Source of the DNA: Stutzerimonas stutzeri
Lineage (GTDB): Bacteria > Pseudomonadota > Gammaproteobacteria > Enterobacterales > Pasteurellaceae
DNA: 64,000 nucleotides
Direction: 5' to 3'
NCBI GenBank assembly: GCA_901420285.1
Contig: CABDVE010000001.1
Span: forward strand, 930,001 to 994,000
Made by a program: the position numbers and the translations under genes. The notes under the pieces were generated by a model. The model was not told where the DNA came from. It saw nothing but the letters and a program-made list of their open reading frames with translations, and did no database searches. Below, in pieces: positions 9,358 to 18,892 of this stretch. How positions within the stretch are numbered: position 1 is the first letter of the stretch; each line of letters opens with the position of its first letter.

Positions 9358-10227
9358 GCTTAGACGTTGCCGAATATCGTTCGCTAAGGAATCCAGCATT
9401 TCATAACGTTTGCGATACATGGAACGTTTTTTGCTGACGATATCTTCGAGCGGTTTGCGTTCGATTTCCAGTGGCAGTTGCCAATAAGGCGCGTGGTAAA
9501 CGCCTTGATTTTCTTGCCAGAATTCGTCGTAATCAAACAAAATCTTACTGCGTGCGGAAAGCCGATATTTGCCTTGCGATTTATGCGGAATACCGACTAA
9601 CTCGCATTGCCAATGTTTTGCCAGTTCGCGAAATACATTCATTAGCATAAACATCGGGCGCACGCCGTGTAAATCTTTGGTGGCTTGTTTCACCAATTCT
9701 TGCGTATTGCCGTGGCGCGGGCCTTGCATGGACGCGATAAGTAATTGATTCGGCGCCAAGAAAGTAAAAGAGGCATCATAAATGCGCTCGTCTTTTTGAT
9801 TTCGAATGTTGATGGCGAAGTAGCCCTCGAAAGGATCGATTTCATTAATGCTTAAATTCAGAGTAAGATCATTACTTAATCGGCTGATTAAAATTACTTG
9901 TTCTTTAAGCAATCGCTCGCATAAGCTCAAACCCAATTTTTGCTCTGCAATATTCAGATTTTGTGTAATCGCCTCGAATCGTTGCTGAGCAGAAAAACGT
10001 TTGTCGCAATAAGTGCTCAATAAGGGATTGAAACGATAATAATCTCGCGTAAAAAGTAACTGCCATTGATTTTTTTGATTTAAAAATTCAATCAGTTGAT
10101 CACATTGTTTTTGGTGAAGAAAGCGGTACGCATAGTAACGAAGCTTTTCGCGCAATTGTTTCGCTAAAGGGCGGTCTTTGGAATAAGGATACATTTGCGC
10201 GTAAGTCGGAAAGGAAATGTTAGTCAT
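9355..10227 (-). CDS. VirK/YbjX-family protein (DUF535)
   Basis: A 290-residue soluble protein matching the DUF535 (VirK/YbjX) family, including the segment SMQGPRHGNTQELVKQATKDLHG followed by RPMFMLMNVFRELA. The relatives YbjX and Shigella VirK are linked to virulence and to resistance to cationic peptides, but no biochemical activity is settled. No signal peptide is seen. It lies on the minus strand between ycjX and ycjF and is divergent from ycjF across 68 bp. Its closeness to sap, also a peptide-defence locus, is suggestive only. Confidence 0.8.
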   Translation of the reverse strand: MTNISFPTYAQMYPYSKDRPLAKQLREKLRYYAYRFLHQKQCDQLIEFLNQKNQWQLLFTRDYYRFNPLLSTYCDKRFSAQQRFEAITQNLNIAEQKLGLSLCERLLKEQVILISRLSNDLTLNLSINEIDPFEGYFAINIRNQKDERIYDASFTFLAPNQLLIASMQGPRHGNTQELVKQATKDLHGVRPMFMLMNVFRELAKHWQCELVGIPHKSQGKYRLSARSKILFDYDEFWQENQGVYHAPYWQLPLEIERKPLEDIVSKKRSMYRKRYEMLDSLANDIRQRLS

Positions 10228-10295
10228 TGGGTTATTTTAGTTTGATTGGTTATCGCATAGTGCGAACAGAAATAAAAAACAGGGCGTATTTTATA

Positions 10296-11375
10296 ATGGA
10301 AAAGCAAATTTTCAATCAGAATAATGAAATTGAGGCGGAAACCTTTCGCCCGAAACAACAATTTACTCATGTGGAAATTATTCCCGATGAAACCTTAGAA
10401 GGCGACTCGCTTAACGATCAATTCGAGCGTTCAATAACGCCGCAATCCGGCATTTGGAAAACCTTGCTGAAACTGACCGCGCTTTTGTTCGGTACGGCGA
10501 CGTTGGCGCAATCGGTGCAGTGGATTTGGGAGAGTTGGCAAAATCAGCAATGGATTTATTTGGCATTTTCGTTGGTAAGTCTTGTCATCGTGTTATTCGC
10601 TATCAAAGAAATCTTCGGCGAATGGCGCCGTTTAGTGCGCCTGAAAAAACGTGAACGGTTGCAACAACAAAGCCGCTTACTATGGCGCTCTGATGCCGAT
10701 ATAGCGGGCTTCAATGCGGTGCCGGATCGCCCCTCCGAATATCAAGACGGCGAACAAGGTAAAGCACTTTGTTTAGCGATGGTGGAAGCGTTGCAGTTAG
10801 ATAATCAATCGCCCACCGTTGTGCAATGGCAAAATCAGCTTGATGACGCCTATACCGCACAAGAAGTGGCACAACTGTTTAGCCGAAATGTGCTTAAACC
10901 GTTTGATGCTAAAGCGAAAAAATTGATTGGCAAAATGGCGGCAGAATCTGCCGTGGTGGTGGCGATTAGCCCGTTAGCCTTGGTGGATATATTTTTTGTG
11001 GCGTGGCGCAATTTGCGTTTGATCAATAACATCGCCGAGATTTATGGCATCGAACTTGGCTATTGGAACCGCATTCGGTTGTTGCGTATGGTGCTGCTGA
11101 ATATCGCTTTTGCAGGTGTAACCGAAATGGTGCAGGATGTCGGACTGGATTGGCTTTCACAAGATCTCACTGCCAAACTTTCAGCACGTGCGGCGCAGGG
11201 AATTGGCGTCGGTCTATTAACTGCGCGGCTTGGCGTGAAAGCCATGGAATTTTGTCGTCCGCTTGCTTTTCAACAAAATGAAAAACCGAAACTTTCTCAT
11301 ATTCAAAAAGAACTGCTCTCCACGGTTAAAGATGCGGTGCTAAATAAGAAAGTGAAGGAAAAAGAACTGGTGTAA
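10296..11375 (+). CDS. ycjF: YcjF family inner-membrane protein (UPF0283, TIGR01620)
   Basis: A 359-residue protein with a hydrophilic N-terminus, two adjacent membrane helices (about residues 55-105) and a C-terminal domain with further hydrophobic stretches, as in YcjF. The frame is open from 10227, but the ATG at 10296 (MEKQIFNQNN) gives the family length. It is the partner of YcjX and presumably acts with it in envelope stress. A CAATGCGGTGCC word at 10712 is read as FNAV. A strong hairpin follows the stop. Confidence 0.87.
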   Translation: MEKQIFNQNNEIEAETFRPKQQFTHVEIIPDETLEGDSLNDQFERSITPQSGIWKTLLKLTALLFGTATLAQSVQWIWESWQNQQWIYLAFSLVSLVIVLFAIKEIFGEWRRLVRLKKRERLQQQSRLLWRSDADIAGFNAVPDRPSEYQDGEQGKALCLAMVEALQLDNQSPTVVQWQNQLDDAYTAQEVAQLFSRNVLKPFDAKAKKLIGKMAAESAVVVAISPLALVDIFFVAWRNLRLINNIAEIYGIELGYWNRIRLLRMVLLNIAFAGVTEMVQDVGLDWLSQDLTAKLSARAAQGIGVGLLTARLGVKAMEFCRPLAFQQNEKPKLSHIQKELLSTVKDAVLNKKVKEKELV

Positions 11376-11380
11376 AAGAA

Positions 11381-11404
11381 AATGCGCGTTAGATAACGCG
11401 CATT
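11381..11404. terminator. Bidirectional terminator between ycjF and the receptor gene
   Basis: A perfect 10-bp stem (AATGCGCGTT / AACGCGCATT) has A-rich sequence before it and T-rich sequence after it. It sits between the stops of two convergent genes at 11375 and 11414. Confidence 0.8.
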
Positions 11405-11413
11405 TTGGTTTAA

Positions 11414-13585
11414 TTAGAAATCAATCGTTGCGCTCACCGATAAAGTACGTGGCGCGCCTGACACTAAGTAGCCGTAGTTTGGATAGCCGCCAACGGATTC
11501 CCAGTATTTTTTGTTAGTGAGGTTATCTAAACGGGCGCGTAGCGTCACAGGTGTATTGCCTACGATGGCAATGTAGCGCGCACCTACGTCTAGGCGAGTC
11601 CAACCTTTCACTTTGAGTGTATTGGTTGCGTTTGCATAGCTTGAACCTGTGTAAGTGACGCGTGATTCAAGGGTTAAGCCTTCAAGCGCAGGCACGTCAT
11701 ATTCTAAGCCTAAGTTGCCTTGGAATTTTGGTACGCCAATGGTGTATTTGCCATCGGTAGTCGCCGAGCCTGTGTTGCGCTGTTTAGCGTGCAAGAAGGT
11801 GGCACCGCCCAATAAGCGGGTGTTTGGCATAATCTGACCATACACATTGATTTCTGCCCCATCGTGGCGGTCTTTACCTTTGGTGGTGTAGAAGTTGTTT
11901 GCGTTTAAATAGCCACGTGGTTTTTCAGTGGTGAAGAGCGCAAGGCTTGCCCCGAATCCTTGTTGCGATTCATATTTCACGCCCAATTCTTTTTGTTTAG
12001 AAACGTAAGGTTTTAAGGTTTCGCCTCGGTTCACCGCATTGTTTGGTGCGCTGCCACCTTGGGCTAAACTTTCAATGTAGTTTCCGTAAACAGAAAATTC
12101 TGGGGTAAAGCGATAGACTATGCCCACGCTTGGTGAAATACGTGCTTCTTTATAGTTTGCTGATTGCACGCCTGTATTGTAAGCAAAATCTTTGGTAGAA
12201 AGCTGTTGCCAACGTGCGCCTAAGGTTACTTGCAAGGTTTTATCTAAGAACGATAGCGTATCGCCTAATGCTACGCTGGTGAGTACCACGCGGTTGGTTA
12301 AGGCTGGTGAGCTTAAATCATTGCCTTTTAATGCATTCGTTGAGTAAGCGATACCATTGATATAGTGTGGGGAATAGAGGTTGGTGGCGAAAGTATTTCG
12401 CCAGTCCATCACGTAGGCATTTTTACGTTTTTCTTGATAGCGGTTCGCACTTAAGACCCATTCGTGTCCGACAGAACCTGTTTCAAATGCACCTTTTAAG
12501 CCGACTTCGCCCGTGTGAATAATGTTGCGGCGGGCGTTATCGAAGCGATATTGCGTTCCATCTCCGTTGTTATTATTCACGGTTAAGTTGGCTAACACGT
12601 TGCTTTCTTTGCCATCACGGAAGCCATAAGCTGCGTAACCCGTGAAGTTAGGTAAGAAATCATATTCTGCACGCACTGTGCCGAAAACATCACGTTCTTC
12701 AGAGTAAGTCCAATGCTGTCCCCAGTTACTGGTTGCTTTAGGGGCTGCCGGCACTTCTGTTACGGTACCCGCTAAAGTCACGCTTGGGCGTGGGCTGCTT
12801 AAATAGTTTTTCTGATAACCGAGATCGGTCGAAACGCGCGCTTTTTCGCCTTTCCAGTCAAGCCCTAAATGGAACACGGTATTGCGGGCTTTGTCGCTTT
12901 CAATCGCACTGTTGCCTTCGGTATGTGCCGCATTTAAACGCACGCCAAACTCTTTATTATCCCCAAAACGGCGAGAGACATCAGTGCCTAGATTGGTACG
13001 CTCTTTACTTGAAAGTCCAATGTTGAAGCGGTTGAGATCTTCCATTGGCGCACGTTTTGGCATTAACGCAATGGTACCGCCCACAGAGCCGCCACCCGGC
13101 GCCATACCATTTAAGAATGCAGATGCACCGCGTTGCACTTCCACACGCTCAAACATTTCAGACGCAATATATTGGCGTGGTAACAAGCCATATAAGCCGT
13201 TGTATAAAATGTCGTCAGAGTTGGTGATAAAGCCACGCATAAAATAGCTTTCTTGGAAGTTACCAAAACCACGTGCCACACGTACGGTCGGGTCATTTTT
13301 CAACACGTCTGCCACGCTGCGCGCTTGTTTGTCTTGAATTAATTTGTTGGTGTAACTTGTGGTGGAGAAAGGATTTTCTAAATTGGCTTTATTGCCTAAA
13401 ATCCCTGCGCGGCTACCTGCTGCCACTTGACCGCCTGCAAATTCTTTTGCTAGACCGTCTTGTGAGGCATCAGAACTGACTTCAATCACATCCAATTCTT
13501 CTACTTTCTGTTCTTGGGCATAAGTAGAATTCACCGCCAAAATGATCGCACTTGTCAATGCGCTGTAAACAAAGGTTTTCTTCAT
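11414..13585 (-). CDS. fhuA: TonB-dependent siderophore receptor (FhuA/FcuA-like)
   Basis: A 723-residue outer-membrane receptor. It has a signal peptide cut after TYAQ or nearby, a TonB-box-like EELDVIEVSS just after it, a plug domain (GFGNFQESYFMRGF; VQRGASAFLNGMAPGGG), and a beta-barrel ending in the terminal Phe of SVSATIDF. It is the last gene of an fhuC-fhuD-fhuB-receptor unit, the order known from Actinobacillus fhuCDBA, so ferric hydroxamates such as ferrichrome are the likely ligand. Substrate is inferred from context. It begins 38 bp after the fhuB stop, with AGGA upstream. Confidence 0.85.
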   Translation of the reverse strand: MKKTFVYSALTSAIILAVNSTYAQEQKVEELDVIEVSSDASQDGLAKEFAGGQVAAGSRAGILGNKANLENPFSTTSYTNKLIQDKQARSVADVLKNDPTVRVARGFGNFQESYFMRGFITNSDDILYNGLYGLLPRQYIASEMFERVEVQRGASAFLNGMAPGGGSVGGTIALMPKRAPMEDLNRFNIGLSSKERTNLGTDVSRRFGDNKEFGVRLNAAHTEGNSAIESDKARNTVFHLGLDWKGEKARVSTDLGYQKNYLSSPRPSVTLAGTVTEVPAAPKATSNWGQHWTYSEERDVFGTVRAEYDFLPNFTGYAAYGFRDGKESNVLANLTVNNNNGDGTQYRFDNARRNIIHTGEVGLKGAFETGSVGHEWVLSANRYQEKRKNAYVMDWRNTFATNLYSPHYINGIAYSTNALKGNDLSSPALTNRVVLTSVALGDTLSFLDKTLQVTLGARWQQLSTKDFAYNTGVQSANYKEARISPSVGIVYRFTPEFSVYGNYIESLAQGGSAPNNAVNRGETLKPYVSKQKELGVKYESQQGFGASLALFTTEKPRGYLNANNFYTTKGKDRHDGAEINVYGQIMPNTRLLGGATFLHAKQRNTGSATTDGKYTIGVPKFQGNLGLEYDVPALEGLTLESRVTYTGSSYANATNTLKVKGWTRLDVGARYIAIVGNTPVTLRARLDNLTNKKYWESVGGYPNYGYLVSGAPRTLSVSATIDF

Positions 13586-13623
13586 ATTGAATCCTAATTC
13601 AAGGTTAAGGTTGAGTGCGCCGA

Positions 13624-15597
13624 TTACACTTTTCGCATCATCAGCAGGAAGTATGTTCCGCCCACCAACGTGGCAACTAAGCCCGCGGGGATTTCATAAG
13701 GGAACAGGATTTGTCGCCCGATCCAGTCGGCAATCAGCATAATGGTGCTGCCGAGCAAAGCGGAAAGAAGCAACTGGGCGCGCGCTTTATGCACGCCTAA
13801 AAAGTGAGTTAAATGCGGCACCAATAAGCCAATAAAGCTCAGTGGCCCAATAATCAACGTGGCGAGAGCAGTTAGCACCGCACTGAACACAATTAAAATC
13901 CAACGGGTACGCTGAATGTTCAAGCCTAAGGCTTGTGCCATCGGGGCTTGAAGTGTAAGCAGATCCAACCAACGTCTGAAAATCAGACTGACTGCCAATA
14001 AGCCAAAGGCAAGTAATAAAAACGGTACAGCGAGTGTTGGATCGGTATTTTGAGTTGAGCCGGACGTCCAACTAATCAGTTGGTTCGCACGCGGATCACC
14101 GCTGGCAATCGCAATGCGCTGGAGTGTGTCGAATAGCGCGGAAAGACTGATCCCCGTGAGCAACACTTTTTCAGGCAACATACCATTGCGTTGGTTAATC
14201 GCTGCCAGAATTATTAAAGCAATCAACGCACCACTAATCCCTGCCAGCCAGAACCACATAGGCGCTTGGGCGGAGAACACAAACAGCAACACCAAAATTC
14301 CCATACTCGCACCTGAAGAAACACCGAGCAATTCAGGGCTTGCCATTGGGTTAAGGGTTAAGCGTTGCAATAGCACGCCTGCCACAGAAAGCAAAATTCC
14401 GGCACAAATCGCTACCAACACACGCGGATAACGCAAGGCGAGAATTTCCCTATCAAAGGCATTATTTGGCAAGGTGAGCGTCCATTCTGAATGGAATGCG
14501 CCTTTGCCTAAGCCTAGGGCGATAAACAGGCTAAAGGCAAACAGCAACAAAATCACAAGGGTGACAAACGGTTGATATTGGCGAGGCTTTTGCGAACTCG
14601 ATTCTGCCAATCGCCCTGTATGGGGCAACGCGCGGAACATCAGCCACAGCAACAACGGCGTGCCAAGCAAGGCAGTCACTGCCCCGGTGGGTAGGCTCAC
14701 TTGATAATAGAGATTGATCAGCTGTAACACTAAATCGGTGATCGCTAACAGCAACGCGCCAAGTGCGAAGGCGGCCGAGAGTTGCCAAGTTAAAGTACGA
14801 ACGCCAAGCTGGCGTACAATGGTCGCCGCTGCCAAACCAACAAAACCGAGCATACCCACTGCGCTCACTACGGAAGCAATGAGATATGCGCTCACCACCA
14901 CGCCGATAAAACGCAATTTTCCCACTGGCACGCCGAGGCTTTTGGCGTTGCTGTCGTTTAAGGCAAGAATGGTTAATGGACGGCGCAAGGCAAAAATTAA
15001 CGCAAAACTGACCGCACTTTGCGCCAATAATAATTGGCTATCGCGCCAGCTTTCCTGCACCAGCGAGCCTGCGCCCCATTGTGCCAAGCCGCGTGATTCT
15101 TCGGGGTAGAACAACATCATAATGCCCGTGAATGAGCCGAAATAGAGGTTCACCACCAAGCCTGCCAAAATCAATAATAATGGCGACATGGTTTTGCGCA
15201 TAGCAAGCGTCATCACCAATAACAGACTTAAACCTGCACCAATCAAGGCGATAAAACTCGCACCATATTCCAACCACGCAGGGGCAAAAATTGCCACTAA
15301 AAACAGGCAGAATTGTGCGCCACTGTTAATTCCAAGGGTGCTGTCGGAAGCCAACGGATTGCCCATTACCTGTTGTAACAATAGGCTGGCAAAGGCAAGG
15401 CTACCGCCAGCCAACAACGCGATGGCGATGCGCGGCAAGGTGTAGCTTTGTAGTAACAACAGCTCAAGATTATCGCTGGCGTGGAATAAAGCAGTGATGG
15501 ATTGCTGCTCAGGCAATTGCAGGCGGAGTAACAGGCTTGCCAGCCCGACAAAAATGCCACTAAGGGCAAGCACCAAAAAAAGGGTGCGATTTACCAT
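13624..15597 (-). CDS. fhuB: FhuB, fused ferric-hydroxamate permease
   Basis: A 657-residue inner-membrane protein made of two FecCD-type permease halves in tandem (about residues 1-320 and 340-657). This duplication is diagnostic of FhuB; most relatives have one half per chain. Each half has the conserved GxxLAxAGxxxQ-like opening and the late GFVGL / SFIGLLVPHL segment. It starts with an ideal GGAGG six bases upstream and overlaps the end of fhuD by 7 bp. It moves ferric hydroxamate from FhuD through the inner membrane, powered by FhuC. Confidence 0.93.
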   Translation of the reverse strand: MVNRTLFLVLALSGIFVGLASLLLRLQLPEQQSITALFHASDNLELLLLQSYTLPRIAIALLAGGSLAFASLLLQQVMGNPLASDSTLGINSGAQFCLFLVAIFAPAWLEYGASFIALIGAGLSLLLVMTLAMRKTMSPLLLILAGLVVNLYFGSFTGIMMLFYPEESRGLAQWGAGSLVQESWRDSQLLLAQSAVSFALIFALRRPLTILALNDSNAKSLGVPVGKLRFIGVVVSAYLIASVVSAVGMLGFVGLAAATIVRQLGVRTLTWQLSAAFALGALLLAITDLVLQLINLYYQVSLPTGAVTALLGTPLLLWLMFRALPHTGRLAESSSQKPRQYQPFVTLVILLLFAFSLFIALGLGKGAFHSEWTLTLPNNAFDREILALRYPRVLVAICAGILLSVAGVLLQRLTLNPMASPELLGVSSGASMGILVLLFVFSAQAPMWFWLAGISGALIALIILAAINQRNGMLPEKVLLTGISLSALFDTLQRIAIASGDPRANQLISWTSGSTQNTDPTLAVPFLLLAFGLLAVSLIFRRWLDLLTLQAPMAQALGLNIQRTRWILIVFSAVLTALATLIIGPLSFIGLLVPHLTHFLGVHKARAQLLLSALLGSTIMLIADWIGRQILFPYEIPAGLVATLVGGTYFLLMMRKV

Positions 15598-16493
15598 GAT
15601 TCGCCTCCATGCAATAAACCGTCAGCGAAAATATGTACGAAGCGTTGTGCGGACGGAAGTGCACCGAACGTCCATACCGCCGGCAAAATCAACGGAGCTT
15701 TTGCCAGCGGTAAACGTTGCCATAATGTGTTATGCGTAAGTGCGGCGGCAATATTATGCGGATAAGGTTTAATTACCACAAAACGGGTGTTTGAAGGAAA
15801 TTTGGCCAGCTGAGTAATTTCAATGTTTTGGAAACCCCAATAATTAACGTCGTGCAAATAGGCGTTTTGAAAACCAAGTTGCTTGAGTACTGCACCGAGT
15901 AAACTGTTTGTACCATAAATGCGCAAATGGCGCGTATCGATAAATTGCACTAAGGCGATCGGATGATCGGTAAAAGGCTGTAATAGCGGGCGGTAATGTT
16001 CAATGTCTTGCTGATATTCGGAAAGCAATTTCAGCACCGCATTGGGCCGTTGAATAATGCGACCGATTTCTTGTGTTGCGGTGACGATGTTGTTCCACGC
16101 ATCGCCAGCCTTGTAAAATTCGACGTTATAGACCTTACCGTAAAGGGCTAATTTGTCATTCAACGCAGCGTAAAAAGGGCTGTGAATAAAGACAAGCGGT
16201 CGATTTTCAGCTAGCTTTTGCAAAGAGGCAATCCGCTCAAAATTTGGCTGTAAACGAATACCTAAATCAAGGGTATCGGCAGGTAATTTTGGCTCCATCA
16301 CCCAAGTTTGATAGCTCTGTACATCGCCCACTGCAAGCGGGGGCTCGCCCAAGGCGAGTAAGGTTTCCGCCACTGACCAATCGACGGTTGCATAGCGGTA
16401 TGTATGATCGGCCTGCGGCTGGTTTGGCACCGCATTGAAGGCTACAAAAAGCGCGCAAAGCGCGAATAACGTTTTTTGAATTAAGTGCAGCAT
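15591..16493 (-). CDS. fhuD: FhuD, periplasmic ferric-hydroxamate-binding protein
   Basis: A 300-residue class III (cluster A-II) binding protein. It has an N-terminal signal peptide and the typical opening RYATVDWSVAETLLALG, where the protein meets its ligand and permease. It sits between fhuC (one base away) and fhuB (7-bp overlap). Two CAATGCGGT words lie inside: at 16429 it encodes FNAV within the signal-peptide region, and at 16036 it encodes PNAV. This shows the element tolerated in a functionally constrained stretch. Confidence 0.88.
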   Translation of the reverse strand: MLHLIQKTLFALCALFVAFNAVPNQPQADHTYRYATVDWSVAETLLALGEPPLAVGDVQSYQTWVMEPKLPADTLDLGIRLQPNFERIASLQKLAENRPLVFIHSPFYAALNDKLALYGKVYNVEFYKAGDAWNNIVTATQEIGRIIQRPNAVLKLLSEYQQDIEHYRPLLQPFTDHPIALVQFIDTRHLRIYGTNSLLGAVLKQLGFQNAYLHDVNYWGFQNIEITQLAKFPSNTRFVVIKPYPHNIAAALTHNTLWQRLPLAKAPLILPAVWTFGALPSAQRFVHIFADGLLHGGESW

Positions 16494-16494
16494 T

Positions 16495-17259
16495 TTAGTA
16501 AAAGCTCACGGGGCGATGGGTTTTAGGATGGTCGATCACATTGAGTTCAATACCGTAAATTTGTTGCAATGACGGGGTATTCACAATCTCGTGTGCGTTG
16601 CCTTGTGCCAACAGTTTTCCGCTATGCAACGCTATCAAATGATCGCAAAAACGCGACGCCAGATTGATATCGTGGATCACCACAATCACGCCTAAATTGA
16701 GTTCGCGACTAAGTTGGTGAACAAGTTGCATGACTTCGACTTGATGAGCAATATCCAAGGCGGCAAGGGGTTCGTCGAGTAATAAAAATTGACTTTGCTG
16801 CGCCAACAACATCGCCAACCAAATTCGTGAACGTTCACCGCCAGAGAGGGTATCTACAAGTTGTTCGGCAAATGTTTCCGTGTGGGTCAGTTGCAACGCG
16901 CGGGCGACGGCTTGTTTATCCGCTTCTGTTTCTTTCCCGAATAAGCCGTTCCACGCATAACGCCCCATCGCAACCAGCTCTTTGGCGGTCATATTCGTCG
17001 CCTGTGGCAAATGTTGCGGCAAGTAAGCAACTCGTTTAGCAAAATCGCGGCTGTTCCAGTTTTTAACAGAGCGATTATCTAACAAAATATCCCCATCTGA
17101 AATCGGTTGTTGGCGTGCCATGAGCTTGATTAAGGTGGATTTACCAGAACCGTTGTGACCGATGAGCCCGTACACTTTACCGGTTCCAAAAGAAAGGGAA
17201 ATGGGATGCAACAACGTGCGCTGCGGAATGGAAAAGGAAACTTGTTGAAGTTGAAACAC
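16495..17259 (-). CDS. fhuC: FhuC, ferric-hydroxamate ABC transporter ATPase
   Basis: A 254-residue ABC ATPase with all canonical motifs: Walker A GHNGSGKST near residue 34, signature LSGGERSR, Walker B FLLLDEPLAALD, and switch His in VIHDINLA. The start is a GTG at 17259. It is the first gene of the fhuCDB-receptor unit and lies just downstream of a promoter overlapped by a Fur-like operator. Confidence 0.92.
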   Translation of the reverse strand: MFQLQQVSFSIPQRTLLHPISLSFGTGKVYGLIGHNGSGKSTLIKLMARQQPISDGDILLDNRSVKNWNSRDFAKRVAYLPQHLPQATNMTAKELVAMGRYAWNGLFGKETEADKQAVARALQLTHTETFAEQLVDTLSGGERSRIWLAMLLAQQSQFLLLDEPLAALDIAHQVEVMQLVHQLSRELNLGVIVVIHDINLASRFCDHLIALHSGKLLAQGNAHEIVNTPSLQQIYGIELNVIDHPKTHRPVSFY

Positions 17260-17295
17260 GAATAACCCGAAAATGAAAGATTAAAACTGCGCCGG

Positions 17296-17324
17296 ATTAT
17301 ATATGAAAATGATTCTTATTTCAA
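17296..17324 (-). promoter_or_regulatory. fhu operon promoter with overlapping Fur box
   Basis: Read on the minus strand, TTGAAA (17324-17319), a 17-bp spacer and TATAAT (17301-17296) form a near-consensus sigma-70 promoter. A Fur-like site, ATAAGAATCATTTTCATAT (about 17302-17320), fills the spacer and matches the 7-1-7 Fur model at about 11 of 14 informative positions. Iron-loaded Fur would block the promoter. The -35 hexamer is the tail of a GCACCGCATTGAAA repeat element at 17322-17333. Confidence 0.8.
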
Positions 17325-17418
17325 TGCGGTGCTCTTTTGTTACTGCGATTGGGTGATGATATAACGAGAACAAATGTAATTCGCTTCTTAAAAAGAAAAA
17401 ATAGTGTTTGGCGCGGCA

Positions 17419-18879
17419 TTACAACAACGGACTGAACAAAAAGAACAAGCGTTCGATAATGCGATAATAAAACGGTCGGACGAACCATTTTTGTTTGTCG
17501 AGCAATTCCGAATTGGCAATGTAACTTTCGTGCAAAATCGCTACTTCGTTAGCAAACGCGCGATCTTCAACTGCAAGGGCCAGTTCGAAATTTAAGAAGA
17601 AACTGCGCAAATCCATGTTCATGGTGCCGATGAGTGAGAGCTTGTTGTCGATTAATATGCTTTTGGTGTGCAACAATCCCGCTTCAAATTCGTAGATTTC
17701 TACGCCGGCGGAAAGTAAATCGTCAAAAAACGTACGACTTGCCCAGCCGACCATTAAAGAATCGTTTTTCTTTGGCAATACCAAGGAAACTTTTACGCCG
17801 CGTAACGCTGCGATACGTAAGGCTTCGGCGATGCTGTGGCTTGGCACGAAATAAGGTGATGTAATTGTGATGCTTTCGCGTGCGGCATAAATTGCCAGCG
17901 CTAAACTTTGTGGCGCGAGATCGTCCGGAAACGCAGGGCCGGTGGCGATGACTTGCACTGAATGGGTGTCATTGTCTTCAATCGACACAAGTGGGCAATC
18001 CGGCAACAGCAGCGGCAATTCTACACTCGTTTCGATTTCCCAGTCCCACGCATGCAAACTGTTTAACACGGCAGACACCGCGCCGTTTACGCGCACCATC
18101 ACATCCACCCAATTTCCCACGTGGCGGTCTTGCTTGAAAAACGTCGGATCGACCATATTCATGCTGCCGGTGTAGGAAATTTGATTATCAATAACGATAA
18201 TTTTGCGATGTTGACGCAAGTCGATGCGGCTAAAAAACATTCGAAACGGATTAACGTGCAAGGTTTCCACAATTTCGATGCCTTGTGTGCGTAGTTCACG
18301 ACAGGCTTTGCTTTTCAAAAACGGACGACTGCCGACAGAATCAAGTAAAATACGAATGTTCACTCCTCGCTGTTGCGCTTCAAGCAAGGTTTGCGCGACA
18401 TTTTCCACCATGCCTTGATTCGACCAAATATAAAATACCATATTGATAGAATGTCGCGCTTGCCGAATATCCTCGATAATGCTCTGCATGATGTTTTCTG
18501 CCGTGTCGAGAATATGTAGCTCGTTGCCGCGAATACAAGGAATGCCCAAACGGCGATAATTAAGATCGAAGAGCGGTCGATATCGCAGATTTTTCGGCAT
18601 ACTGATTAAATCGGTTTGCTCGGATAAATGTGCCAGCCAGGCGCGATATTTCGGATGCAAGCGACGAAAGGCGTCGGCGCGTTTGCTGCCGAGTTTTATT
18701 TCGCCGAAAATTAAATAGGCTAACACGCCGATCACCGGCACAAGATAAATCAGCATCAGCCAAGAAAGGGTAGCGGAGGAAGACTGTTTTTTCACTAAGA
18801 GACGCAGGGTGACCGAGATAATGGTTAGCCACGCCAACACGGGGATGATATAAACCAGTATAATATGTTCAAGATTCAT
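17419..18879 (-). CDS. cls: Cardiolipin synthase
   Basis: A 486-residue phospholipase D-superfamily enzyme that condenses two phosphatidylglycerol molecules to cardiolipin at the inner membrane. Two N-terminal membrane helices (about residues 5-25 and 38-60) are followed by two HKD catalytic motifs: HRKIIVIDNQISYTGSMN in the first half and HTKSILIDNKLSLIGTMN in the second. Length and layout match ClsA. It is divergent from the next gene with only 13 bp between starts, and no clear ribosome-binding site is visible. Confidence 0.92.
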   Translation of the reverse strand: MNLEHIILVYIIPVLAWLTIISVTLRLLVKKQSSSATLSWLMLIYLVPVIGVLAYLIFGEIKLGSKRADAFRRLHPKYRAWLAHLSEQTDLISMPKNLRYRPLFDLNYRRLGIPCIRGNELHILDTAENIMQSIIEDIRQARHSINMVFYIWSNQGMVENVAQTLLEAQQRGVNIRILLDSVGSRPFLKSKACRELRTQGIEIVETLHVNPFRMFFSRIDLRQHRKIIVIDNQISYTGSMNMVDPTFFKQDRHVGNWVDVMVRVNGAVSAVLNSLHAWDWEIETSVELPLLLPDCPLVSIEDNDTHSVQVIATGPAFPDDLAPQSLALAIYAARESITITSPYFVPSHSIAEALRIAALRGVKVSLVLPKKNDSLMVGWASRTFFDDLLSAGVEIYEFEAGLLHTKSILIDNKLSLIGTMNMDLRSFFLNFELALAVEDRAFANEVAILHESYIANSELLDKQKWFVRPFYYRIIERLFFLFSPLL

Positions 18880-18892
18880 TAAAATTTAACTT

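Noticed and set aside
11414-17259. fhu locus as a recent foreign island
   Set aside because: Composition and codon choice look like those of its neighbours, and it carries the local CAATGCGGT words in fhuD and the receptor, so residence appears long.
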